From Candidatus Sulfurimonas baltica (GTDB lineage Bacteria; Campylobacterota; Campylobacteria; Campylobacterales; Sulfurimonadaceae): a DNA stretch of 64,000 nucleotides. The translations under genes were made by a program, and so were the position numbers. Positions 1 through 7,497 of this stretch are shown piece after piece; the first letter of the stretch is position 1, and every line of letters begins with the position of its first letter. The notes under the pieces are model-generated. The model did no database searches and had not been told where the DNA came from. It saw only the letters and a list, made by a program, of their open reading frames with translations. The stretch is from contig NZ_CP054492.1 of the NCBI RefSeq assembly GCF_015265455.1, positions 992,001 to 1,056,000 of the forward strand, given 5' to 3'.

Positions 1-332
1 TTTTTATATCTATTTTCTTCATTCTTAGTCGATTTCTCTGAAGCTTCTTTATCTCTAAGGTGCTGAAAGTATGTACTTGCGTGTGTATCTAACGTTATGG
101 GGTTAGTCTTTCTAAACTGACTTACAGATTTATCTCCTAGTCTTATTTTATTTAAAATATCACTTCTCATATTTTTACAAAATACCTCATTGATACCTTC
201 TGAGCGTTTTCCCACTTTTAATTGTACATTTTTTTTCAGATCTGTATCAAAATAATTAATATAGTATGTGATGTCTGTGCCGTTTTTAAGGTGGTTTAAT
301 TGTACCCCTGTAAAACGTTTTGATGTAATCAT
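1..332 (-). CDS. Tyrosine recombinase (phage-type integrase), N-terminal part, cut by window edge
   Basis: The reverse strand is open from an ATG at 332 to the left edge, giving about 110 residues that start MITSKRFTGVQLNHLKNG. A good ribosome site (GAAGGGG, 4 bases before the ATG) supports this start. The segment resembles the arm-binding N-terminus of Campylobacterota integrases (a K-x-F-T-G-V...NG-x-x-x-Y-Y-I pattern, then G-K-x-S-E-G-I and C-x-x-x-R-x-D-I), followed by the start of a core-binding domain near residue 90. The catalytic domain lies outside the window, so activity cannot be judged. An excisionase-like gene lies 60 bases upstream and tRNA genes about 1 kb upstream, which fits an integrated element. 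The family call is from resemblance only. Confidence 0.75.
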   Translation of the reverse strand, partial: MITSKRFTGVQLNHLKNGTDITYYINYFDTDLKKNVQLKVGKRSEGINEVFCKNMRSDILNKIRLGDKSVSQFRKTNPITLDTHASTYFQHLRDKEASEKSTKNEENRYK

Positions 333-391
333 AGTACCCCTTCTGTGTTTATATAATAATATAAAGATTGCAGTGACGATGAACTGAATCA

Positions 392-637
392 TTATGCAAC
401 CTTTACTTTATCAGTGTCTAGAAACAAAGCCACATCCAATAAGTCAAATACAACTCTGCTGTGTTCTTCTGATCCCAGTTTCTTCCATTGAGGTACACCC
501 GTACCCATTGCCATATATCGATTGACTGTTGAGAGAGATACACCAAGTACTTCTTTAGCCAGTTCAGATTTTGTAATCGTGTACTTCTTAAAGTGTTGCG
601 TTAATAACTTGTATCGATCTTGTGCAAAATTCTCCAA
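392..637 (-). CDS. Small helix-turn-helix protein, excisionase/AlpA-like
   Basis: This is an 81-residue protein. Residues about 22-45 form a helix-turn-helix (KSELAKEVLGVSLSTVNRYM), followed by a short wing ending in an aspartate-rich tail. This is the layout of excisionases and AlpA-type regulators that accompany integrases. The start is a TTG at 637; it is chosen because a strong AGGAG lies 8 bases upstream and no ATG is available. The gene lies just upstream of, and codirectional with, the truncated integrase, so it probably controls integrase expression or excision direction. A plain transcriptional repressor is an alternative. Confidence 0.7.
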   Translation of the reverse strand: MENFAQDRYKLLTQHFKKYTITKSELAKEVLGVSLSTVNRYMAMGTGVPQWKKLGSEEHSRVVFDLLDVALFLDTDKVKVA

Positions 638-1349
638 AATTTCTTCTCCTTTTCGTTTTGAATTGGCGTATTGAATTGACGTATTGTAATGTAATAAATT
701 TTGAATGTAAAGTGTTTTAAATGCCTGTGTACTGGGAATACAACAGCCTTTGTCGTGTAAATATAAGACAAAAAAAAGAGTTGAAATTATTGACTGTAAA
801 TTATTAGAATAATCACGAAAATCTTATTAATTTTATCGTGAAATATATACTGAAATAGGAATGATGTATTTCGCTACAGCTTTAAAAGAGAAAATCACGA
901 AATTAATAAAAGTGCTAAATATACTAAATTTGTAACAAAGGTTTTGTGAGAAGAGTAGTATTAAATGCTTTTTCTTAGAAAATAATATCAGGATATATCT
1001 CATATGCTAATGCGTAATATGTAGACTAAATAGAGAAAGTTGATTCGAGAAGACAATAAGGGTAAGAAGACAGTTCAATAATGAAAAATTTAGGTTACAT
1101 AGGAAATAGCCTAGAAAAACATTTTTTACACATTTATCAAAAAGTTGAAAGGTTACTTTTTGAGCCATTTTTAAATTGCTCAATATAGTGTAGTTAGGGA
1201 AAATATTTGTATTCAATAAGAGCAAGGTACTTTTAATATTTTAAAAATGTAAAATTGTGTTTTAAATAAATGATAGTGATTTTCATAGGTTTTTCTAGAG
1301 GATTTATGTTTTGATAAAAGTGATTGAAATGCGTATTTTAGGGGATATT
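638..1349. other. Gene-free AT-rich stretch at the element end
   Basis: About 0.7 kb between the excisionase-like gene and the tRNA cluster. I see no convincing gene. A 72-residue reverse open frame (1007-1225) is low-complexity, lacks a clear ribosome site and resembles nothing I know. The stretch is very AT-rich and holds three copies of an ATCACGA-type motif (812-903), plausible protein-binding sites. It probably contains the promoter for the element genes and one attachment-site arm. Confidence 0.5.
812..903. repeat. Three ATC(AC/GT)GAAA(A/T) motifs, possible operator or integrase arm sites
   Basis: The motif occurs as ATCACGAAAA at 812-821, ATCGTGAAAT at 835-844 and ATCACGAAAT at 894-903. 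The first two cores (TCACGA and TCGTGA) form an inverted pair 23 bases apart. Spaced short repeats upstream of an excisionase/integrase pair are commonly regulator or arm-type sites, but this role is inferred. Confidence 0.35.
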
Positions 1350-1426
<77 letters not shown>

Positions 1427-1438
1427 ATATTTAAAAGG

Positions 1439-1513
1439 TGGATGGGGATACAGGATTCGAACCTGTGAATGCTAGCACCAAAAGCTAGTGCCTTACCACT
1501 TGGCGAATCCCCA
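1439..1513 (-). tRNA. tRNA-Gln (TTG)
   Basis: This is a 75-base cloverleaf with encoded CCA. The acceptor stem TGGGGAT pairs with ATCCCCA, and the anticodon stem CTAGC/GCTAG encloses a loop with TTG. The T-arm GGTTCGAATCC is canonical. It sits between the two identical initiator tRNAs on the same strand, probably cotranscribed with them. Confidence 0.96.
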
Positions 1514-1532
1514 TCATTTGTATAGTAAAAAT

Positions 1533-1609
<77 letters not shown>

Positions 1610-1792
1610 ACACGTATTAAAAGCAAGTAGTGCGTTTAATGGAGCGGAATTATAGGTTTATTACTTCTATTTGTCAAGTGTTATAGGCTTAAATTTTAAT
1701 ATTCACAATAAAATAAGTTTTATAGTAGCAGTTGAACTCTTTTTAAATAAGTTTTATATATAATAAATGAATAATTTATACAAAGAGAAAAT

Positions 1793-2821
1793 ATGACACC
1801 TATACAAAGAGTATTAGAAGCAATTGATGAAATTAAAAAGGGTAAAATGGTCATCATGTGTGATGATGAAGATAGAGAAAATGAGGGTGATTTAGTTTAT
1901 GCCTCTGCTTTTTCAACTCCTGCGCATGTAAACTTTATGGCTACACATGCGAGAGGACTTATCTGCGTTGCTCTTAGTAAGGCCATAGCTACTAGACTTG
2001 AACTTAACCCAATGATAAGTTCAAATACATCCTCATATGAGACAGCTTTTACTGTGTCAGTTGATGCAAAAAATGCTTTAACCGGTATATCGGCTTCTGA
2101 GAGAGATGATACTATTAAGATTTTAGCAAATCCGATTAGTCATGCGGACGATTTGGTTAAACCGGGTCATATTTTCCCCCTTATTGCTAAAGATGGCGGT
2201 ACTCTTGTAAGAACTGGTCACACAGAAGGTTCTGTAGATTTATGTCGTTTAGCTGGACTTAGTGAGTCTTCTGTTATATGTGAAATCATTAAAGAAGATG
2301 GAACAATGGCTAGACGTGATGATTTGGATATTTTTGGTGAGAAGCATAATCTTAAAACAGTTTTCATATCTGATATTGTTGAGTACCGTTTAGCAAACGA
2401 GAGGCTTGTAAATGAGACAGACGTTCAGGAGATAGAGTTCTTTGGCACTAAAGTCAAGCAACACACTTTCACAGATCATGACAGAGTAGAGCATACTGCT
2501 ATTGTATTTCACAATGCAGGAGCTGTTGCAAATGTTAGGGTTCACAATGTTATACCAGATATAGAACTTCTTTTAAATCAAAAAAAATACAATAATCTTG
2601 TATCTTCTATAGAGTACTTAAAACTAAACAGCGGAGTTTTAGTCTTTATAAATAAAACAAATCATCAAGACAACGCTGCCATGAAAGAGATAGGTACCGG
2701 TGCTCAAATACTAAAAAGTCTTGGAATCTCAAAGATGAATTTACTAACATCTTTAAAACAGACTGAGTTTGTAGGTTTGGGCGGATTTGGATTAGAAGTT
2801 AATGAGGTAATTGATATATAA
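1793..2821 (+). CDS. ribBA: RibBA-type 3,4-dihydroxy-2-butanone-4-phosphate synthase with degenerate GTP cyclohydrolase II domain
   Basis: The enzyme makes the four-carbon riboflavin precursor from ribulose 5-phosphate in the cytoplasm. The N-terminal ~200 residues carry the RibB signature DDEDRENEGDL (from about residue 25), THARGLIC and RTGHTEGSVDL, so this half looks active. The C-terminal ~135 residues resemble GTP cyclohydrolase II (IGTGAQILKSLGI near the end) but lack the three zinc-binding cysteines of that family, so the second activity is probably lost. A separate ribA elsewhere is expected. apbE follows after 3 bases, linking flavin synthesis to flavin attachment. Confidence 0.92.
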   Translation: MTPIQRVLEAIDEIKKGKMVIMCDDEDRENEGDLVYASAFSTPAHVNFMATHARGLICVALSKAIATRLELNPMISSNTSSYETAFTVSVDAKNALTGISASERDDTIKILANPISHADDLVKPGHIFPLIAKDGGTLVRTGHTEGSVDLCRLAGLSESSVICEIIKEDGTMARRDDLDIFGEKHNLKTVFISDIVEYRLANERLVNETDVQEIEFFGTKVKQHTFTDHDRVEHTAIVFHNAGAVANVRVHNVIPDIELLLNQKKYNNLVSSIEYLKLNSGVLVFINKTNHQDNAAMKEIGTGAQILKSLGISKMNLLTSLKQTEFVGLGGFGLEVNEVIDI

Positions 2822-2824
2822 CTT

Positions 2825-3775
2825 ATGTCTAAAATAGTTTTACTTTTCTTTGTTTTAGTACTCTTTTTAGAGGCTGAAACAATCTCTCGCACTCAAATAA
2901 TCATGTCAACATTTATAACAATATCAGTAGAAGAAAAAAATAAAAACTACATTGAAAATGGTTTTAATATTATAAAAGATGTAGACAACTCTATATCTTC
3001 ATACAATCCAAATTCTATAATTTATGAACTAAATAAAAATTTATTTAAAATAGGTTTAGACGAGTATAGCTACGAAGCGCTGAAACTGAGTCAAAGATAC
3101 TATAAACGGACAGATGGTTACTTTGATATAACAATCGGTTCTATTACAAAATCTCTATATAGATTTGGAGAAGAGCAAAGAGTGGCTACAAGAAAAGAGT
3201 TGAGTGGCGCAATAGTTAAAATACAAGGGCTACATGTAGAAAAAGAAAAAGCTTGTATTGAGTACGGTATGCAGGTTGATTTGGGTGGAATGGGCAAAGG
3301 TTTCGCCGTTGACAAAGTGGCAGAATATTTTAGAAACAAAGATATTGAAAATGCAACTATTCGTGCTAGCGGAGATATAAGATGTTTATCTACATGTAGC
3401 ATACATGTACAAGACCCTTTTAGTGAGACTCATCTTTTATCATTTGAGACAAGCAAAAAAGATTTAGGTATAACAACAAGCGGAAATTATAACAGGTATG
3501 TAAAAACTACTAAGAATAATCACTTAATAAATCCAAAGCTAAAAGCACCACAGACTAAGTTTATATCTATAACATTGATTGGAAGTATGCCTAGCGCTGA
3601 TTTAGATGCTTATGCGACAGCTGCAAGTGTAATGCCGACCAATAAGGCGTATAAGTTTTTAGACTCTCTTGGTGTAGGTTATATTGTGATGCAGAGCGAT
3701 AAGAAGATTATAATAAGTAAAAATATATCTAAGTTTACAAAAAATCTACTCATAAATAATGCTGTAAAAGATTAG
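2825..3775 (+). CDS. apbE: FAD:protein FMN transferase (ApbE family)
   Basis: ApbE enzymes attach FMN from FAD to threonine or serine of extracytoplasmic proteins. The 316-residue protein begins with a signal peptide (hydrophobic residues ~4-17). It has the family marks: a VDLGGMGKGFAVD motif (about residue 155), HLINPK (about 235), and DLDAYATAASVM near the C-terminus, which supplies the magnesium-binding acidic residues. It follows ribBA closely. Its last 30 bases overlap the end of the convergent membrane-protein gene, and an FMN-binding protein with a TGATLT target motif lies 0.9 kb further on, its likely substrate. Confidence 0.92.
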   Translation: MSKIVLLFFVLVLFLEAETISRTQIIMSTFITISVEEKNKNYIENGFNIIKDVDNSISSYNPNSIIYELNKNLFKIGLDEYSYEALKLSQRYYKRTDGYFDITIGSITKSLYRFGEEQRVATRKELSGAIVKIQGLHVEKEKACIEYGMQVDLGGMGKGFAVDKVAEYFRNKDIENATIRASGDIRCLSTCSIHVQDPFSETHLLSFETSKKDLGITTSGNYNRYVKTTKNNHLINPKLKAPQTKFISITLIGSMPSADLDAYATAASVMPTNKAYKFLDSLGVGYIVMQSDKKIIISKNISKFTKNLLINNAVKD

Positions 3776-4192
3776 CCAAGATATATATAGTATAAGCGTT
3801 AGGAAAAGAAAAAAAGATAGCAGTTTTACATAAGCAAAAAACTCAAACCCATTAACTATTAAAAATGGTGCAGCAATCTCTAAAAATGCAGTTATGAAAG
3901 TTAGATATATTAGAGTTAATGTGCTTTTTTTATAGCGAAGTTTTGTAAAAACTAAAAAGTGTGTAAGAACCATAGTTATTAGTCCAAATACAAAGATATG
4001 CGGCAGTATTGTTTTTAAAATTCCACTACTGTTTTTAGCAGGTATAAATTTCTCCTCATTGCCAATATAATACTCTAAAATATTGTTTAAACTAAAACCT
4101 ATTTTATGCTCAAAAAGCATTACAGCACTAGCAATAAGTAGCAGCGAGAATATAAGATAGTAAAGTATTGAGAGTTTATACGCTTCTTGCAT
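3746..4192 (-). CDS. Four-helix membrane protein of unknown function, paralogue of its upstream neighbour
   Basis: I do not recognise the family. The 148 residues form about four membrane helices (~8-26, 62-82, 90-112, 118-145), with a short loop containing GNEEKF between helices 1 and 2. The loop and helices align by eye with the adjacent 157-residue protein, which has GFGISIETINTTLFGNEETY where this one has IGFSLNNILEYYIGNEEKF, so the pair looks like a tandem duplication. Histidines in helix 2 (LPHIF, LTHFL) could bind haem, but this is speculation. It is the last gene of the porin/FMN-protein cluster and overlaps its neighbour by 17 bases. Confidence 0.75.
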   Translation of the reverse strand: MQEAYKLSILYYLIFSLLLIASAVMLFEHKIGFSLNNILEYYIGNEEKFIPAKNSSGILKTILPHIFVFGLITMVLTHFLVFTKLRYKKSTLTLIYLTFITAFLEIAAPFLIVNGFEFFAYVKLLSFFLFLTLILYISWLIFYSIIYE

Positions 4193-4649
4193 GTAGCTTC
4201 CAAAATGAGTAAGAGACCATATAAGCAGCTACAAGATGCCAAGTAAAAAAAGTGACTAAATATATATTTACAAATATAGTAGAGGCGTAAAAAGCTAGCG
4301 GAAGAGATATAAGAGAAGCGATAGCACTAATCATAAGCATATTTGTTATTATAACTCTGCTTCTTTTTGCCACTCTAATAAAAATAGCGTTTAGAGTAAG
4401 CAGAATCATCATTATAAAAAATATCTGTGTATGCCAAAACTCTAAAAAAGCAGACTCTGTTAAGGGATCCGCATATGTCTCTTCGTTACCAAAAAGTGTT
4501 GTATTAATTGTTTCAATAGATATACCAAAACTTGACTTCATTACTAAAACATCTGCTATTAAATATAAAAATATAAAAATCAAAAAGCCCTTTAATATAA
4601 GACTCATAGCACTGTCTTTTTGTATGTTTTTGACTAGTGTAAATTTCAT
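4176..4649 (-). CDS. Four-helix membrane protein of unknown function (paired with downstream paralogue)
   Basis: The protein has 157 residues, about four membrane helices (~17-37, 73-92, 101-122, 127-150) and a GNEETY loop shared with the downstream paralogue. Histidines sit at the edges of helices 2 and 4 (FWHTQIF, FTWHLVAAY). The start overlaps the stop of the FMN-binding protein by one base, so the two are almost certainly cotranslated. Context suggests the pair anchors or passes electrons to the exported flavoprotein. No family name can be given. Confidence 0.75.
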   Translation of the reverse strand: MKFTLVKNIQKDSAMSLILKGFLIFIFLYLIADVLVMKSSFGISIETINTTLFGNEETYADPLTESAFLEFWHTQIFFIMMILLTLNAIFIRVAKRSRVIITNMLMISAIASLISLPLAFYASTIFVNIYLVTFFTWHLVAAYMVSYSFWKLHARSV

Positions 4650-5176
4650 TATTTACCTTTTAGCATCTCTTCATAAAAAGCGAAGGCAACTCTTGAACCA
4701 TCCACTAATCCTCTAGCAGTAAGTGTAGCACCGGTAATAGTAGGGATATCTTTAGAGACTCTAAGTCTTTTGTCAGTAGATAGATTTTCAAACTGTTTAA
4801 GCCAAGTTTTTGAAGGAAGGTACTCCATTGGCTCATTAAAAGCGATTATTTCACTACTCTTTAAAACAGAATCTTTAGTGATTATATATAAAACTACTAC
4901 GGTTTTTGTTCTCATAGTTCTGCTTATTAAGATGCCATGTCCTAGTAGCTCATTGTCTTTTTTAGCTGTAAAAACTCTAATGATTTTACTATAAAGTTTA
5001 ACTTTTGCATCTTGAGAGATTTTTTTAGCTTGAGTGTTTTTTAATACAATGTTTTTTTTACTTATTTCGCTTGTCTCACCATAAGCAGCTATCATTGCAT
5101 CATAAGGCGAAATAAGCATTTTAGCGCTTAAGTTAGTTGTTAAAAGTATAAGTAAAAGTATAAAAATTTGTTTCAT
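4649..5176 (-). CDS. Exported FMN-binding domain protein, probable ApbE flavinylation target
   Basis: The start is taken at 5176 (MKQIFILLLILLTTNLSAK) because this gives a clean signal peptide; an ATG 16 codons upstream at 5224 would bury it behind a polar leader. The mature domain ends with DIPTITGATLTARG, matching the (S/T)GAT-x-T motif to whose threonine ApbE attaches FMN in NqrC/RnfG/NosR-type domains. The protein has only ~175 residues and a single FMN domain, so it is a minimal periplasmic flavoprotein. It lies between the porin and two membrane proteins. A Fur-box-like site (5209-5223) lies just upstream. Confidence 0.85.
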   Translation of the reverse strand: MKQIFILLLILLTTNLSAKMLISPYDAMIAAYGETSEISKKNIVLKNTQAKKISQDAKVKLYSKIIRVFTAKKDNELLGHGILISRTMRTKTVVVLYIITKDSVLKSSEIIAFNEPMEYLPSKTWLKQFENLSTDKRLRVSKDIPTITGATLTARGLVDGSRVAFAFYEEMLKGK

Positions 5177-5208
5177 AATTGTGTGCTCTTTAATTTTTTG
5201 TTGATTGT

Positions 5209-5223
5209 ATATAATAATCATCA
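5209..5223. promoter_or_regulatory. Fur-box-like site upstream of the FMN-binding protein
   Basis: ATATAATAATCATCA matches the 7-1-7 Fur core TGATAAT-N-ATTATCA at 12 of 15 positions. It lies 33 bases upstream of the chosen start at 5176. On its own it would be weak in AT-rich DNA, but a better match (6700-6714) precedes the porin of the same cluster. Confidence 0.35.
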
Positions 5224-5254
5224 TTTTGTCAATAAATTAGGTAAAGATTTATAT

Positions 5255-5286
5255 GGCGCTCCACAACAGGAGAGAAAAGGAGCGCC
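5255..5286. terminator. Hairpin between porin and FMN-protein genes
   Basis: GGCGCTCC (5255-5262) pairs perfectly with GGAGCGCC (5279-5286) around a 16-base loop. It lies just downstream of the porin stop. No T-run follows on the reverse strand, so it may be an RNA-stability or partial-termination hairpin that sets porin expression above that of the downstream genes. Confidence 0.5.
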
Positions 5287-5306
5287 AAAAAGGAGAATAA
5301 AACTTT

Positions 5307-6608
5307 TTAGAAAATGAAACCCATAGAAAGACTAAAGATATTTGTCTCATCTTCATTATTAAGAGGGTTACCATTATCTTTTTCCATTGCATAATCAGCT
5401 TTAAGTACAACTTGTTCATGTGGGAAGTAGTTGATACCTACAGTGATTGTATCTGTAGAATCAACTGAATCTCCACCGTGTAATTCGTCTTGCGCAGATA
5501 CCGTTTCGTACTGAACAAAAACAGGCATTTTATTTTTAGACTGTGTTAATGATAGTACATCATAACCAAGATTTATAAAACCACCTTTTGCTTTTTTTGC
5601 TTCATTCACAATTTTATTTGGTGTTAAAAGATCATCATCATGATCCCAACCATAAGTTCTAGCACCTGAGCGATTAGTTTGTGTATAAACACCATAAGCT
5701 CTAAAAGCGTCTATGCTATAATCAAAATGAACATCAGCCATAGTTACATCTGAATCTAAATAAGCAGAAGCACCAACAAGCAAACCATTGATTCCAGTAT
5801 AGTCAACTCTTGTAACAACAGCTAGTCCTAATCTTTCAGTTTTTTCATCTGCTCTAAATGAACCAAGACGACTTTCTCTTAACCAATTATTACCTTCTTT
5901 AGATCCTCTTTCTAATTGTAGAGCAGAAAAACCACCAACTTTATATGATAAATCATCTGTGATATTACCATATGCCATTAGACCGTTTTCATGCCAAGTA
6001 GAAGGAATTAGTTTTTTAGATGTATTTGGTCTTTGAACAGTAGTAAAAAGTGTTGGTTCATGTCTCTCATTTACTAGCCCCATTGGCACTAGCATATTAC
6101 CAACTCTTAGGTTTATGTTTTCATTGAAAAGAAAGTCAAGGTACATAAACTCAATGATTACATAACCATCACCAGTAGCACCATCTTCGGCACCACCATG
6201 CTCAAACTCTATTTCAGCATTCATAATGATGTTATCTGTAAACTTATAACCTATATAAGGGATAAATCTGTAAACATCAATATTATCAGCATTTTTTGAG
6301 CCTTCTTTTGACTTGTGGTAGTAATCCATCTTTCCATAACCACCGATACTTAGTGGAGATTTAGAGTAGTATACTTTAGAAGCTGCTGCACCCATACCGC
6401 TGTATGATTTAGTAGAATCTACTTTAGTATAGTTAAAACCAGTTTTAAGATCACTTGTCTCATCAACCAAAGTTCTTGAAAGCTCTTTAAGATCTGCTAT
6501 CTCTTTTTTTAACTCTGCTATGTCTGAAGCTGTATCTGCAAATGCAGAAGTTGAAAGTAAAAGTGCTGTTGCTACACTTAATCCTAATTTGTTATTTAAT
6601 AATTTCAT
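5307..6608 (-). CDS. Outer-membrane porin, phosphate-selective porin (OprO/OprP)-like
   Basis: The 433-residue protein has a signal peptide (MKLLNNKLGLSVATALLLSTSAFA), a short coiled-coil segment (SDIAELKKEIADLKELSRTL), then an alternating beta-strand pattern and a terminal phenylalanine (SLSMGFIF) typical of outer-membrane barrels. The coiled coil after the signal resembles trimerisation segments of porins. A Fur-box-like site at 6700-6714, about 90 bases upstream, suggests iron control. Downstream lie the FMN-binding protein and two membrane proteins on the same strand. The substrate is unknown. Confidence 0.8.
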   Translation of the reverse strand: MKLLNNKLGLSVATALLLSTSAFADTASDIAELKKEIADLKELSRTLVDETSDLKTGFNYTKVDSTKSYSGMGAAASKVYYSKSPLSIGGYGKMDYYHKSKEGSKNADNIDVYRFIPYIGYKFTDNIIMNAEIEFEHGGAEDGATGDGYVIIEFMYLDFLFNENINLRVGNMLVPMGLVNERHEPTLFTTVQRPNTSKKLIPSTWHENGLMAYGNITDDLSYKVGGFSALQLERGSKEGNNWLRESRLGSFRADEKTERLGLAVVTRVDYTGINGLLVGASAYLDSDVTMADVHFDYSIDAFRAYGVYTQTNRSGARTYGWDHDDDLLTPNKIVNEAKKAKGGFINLGYDVLSLTQSKNKMPVFVQYETVSAQDELHGGDSVDSTDTITVGINYFPHEQVVLKADYAMEKDNGNPLNNEDETNIFSLSMGFIF

Positions 6609-6699
6609 AATTTTCCTTTTTAATGATTAAAACAAATGTTGTCTTAATCTTTTGTTGTATGGAAATTATATATTAAATTTTCTTAAATGAATATTAAAA

Positions 6700-6714
6700 T
6701 GATAATTATTATTA
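6700..6714. promoter_or_regulatory. Fur-box-like operator between porin and DUF695/RraB gene
   Basis: TGATAATTATTATTA matches the 7-1-7 Fur core TGATAAT-N-ATTATCA at 14 of 15 positions. It sits about 92 bases upstream of the porin start and 68 bases upstream of the divergent gene at 6782, so it could control either. The surrounding DNA is AT-rich, which raises the chance of a fortuitous match. Confidence 0.5.
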
Positions 6715-6781
6715 AAAAGCTTTTGCACTCTATTTTATGGCTAAGTTTGTTATAATAAATAAAAAATAAATGAAGTGAAAT

Positions 6782-7492
6782 ATGAGAGAAACATTTAGTA
6801 GATTAGAAGATAACGAAGTTGTTAATATAGAAGTATATTTGGATGCCAAAGAGCATAAAGAGGATTGTCCTTGGATATTTAGTGTTTTTATAAAGTTTGA
6901 CGCAATTAATGATGAACTTGATTCATTTTTTGAGACTAAAGAGTCTCTTATTATTGCATTAGAGCTTGAAAACAGAGCATATTATGTTGGAAATAGAATA
7001 GTTGGCGAGTGGAGTGAAGTCTACTTTTATGCATCCGATACAAAAAAGTTAGACTCTATAGTGACAGAAATATTAAAACCGACAGGCTACATATATGAGA
7101 GCAATGCTGCAAGAGATAAAGATTGGCAGTTCTTTGATTTCAATATTTTTCCAACCGACTTAGAACTCTGTTTAATGCAGAGTGAGCATATTATCTCTCT
7201 TATGAAAGAAGAGGGTGATGATAAATCTATCTCTAGAGAAGTAGAGCACTATGCTTCATTTGATACTTTTACGCAAAAAGAGAGATTTATTAAAAAAGCT
7301 TTAACATGCGGATTTACTTTTAAAGATGATATTAGCAGTGAAGAGCTTGAGTATGGAGTGGCATTAACAAAAGAGCATAGTCTAAACGAAGATGAACTAA
7401 GAGAGGTGATAGCTCCATTATTGGAGTCTATAAAAGAAGAACATGGCGAGTACGAACTTTGGAGTACAATATTAGTTGAGACTCAAAGCTAG
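6782..7492 (+). CDS. DUF695 domain protein with C-terminal RraB-like domain
   Basis: The 236-residue acidic protein looks like two domains. Residues ~1-125 resemble DUF695 (WIFSVFIKFDA...ELDSF, then DWQFFDFNIFPTD). Residues ~128-236 resemble RraB, the protein inhibitor of RNase E, with LMKEEGDDKSISREVEHYASF, a helix ending ALTCGFTFKDD, and YELWSTI near the end. RNase E is generally absent from studied Campylobacterota, so the partner is unclear. It precedes the MFS-PlsC gene by 5 bases, a likely operon. Domain calls are from resemblance. Confidence 0.7.
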   Translation: MRETFSRLEDNEVVNIEVYLDAKEHKEDCPWIFSVFIKFDAINDELDSFFETKESLIIALELENRAYYVGNRIVGEWSEVYFYASDTKKLDSIVTEILKPTGYIYESNAARDKDWQFFDFNIFPTDLELCLMQSEHIISLMKEEGDDKSISREVEHYASFDTFTQKERFIKKALTCGFTFKDDISSEELEYGVALTKEHSLNEDELREVIAPLLESIKEEHGEYELWSTILVETQS

Positions 7493-7497
7493 ATAGA

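Noticed and set aside
1007-1225. Reverse 72-residue open frame in the element-end gap
   Set aside because: It is low-complexity, leucine/phenylalanine/asparagine-rich, lacks a clear ribosome site and has no recognisable domain. Such frames are expected in AT-rich DNA.
2400-2821. Active GTP cyclohydrolase II in RibBA
   Set aside because: The zinc-binding cysteines required by that enzyme are not present in the C-terminal half.
5177-5224. Upstream start for the FMN-binding protein (MMIIIYNQQ...)
   Set aside because: It would place 16 polar residues before a clean signal peptide. The start at 5176 fits export.
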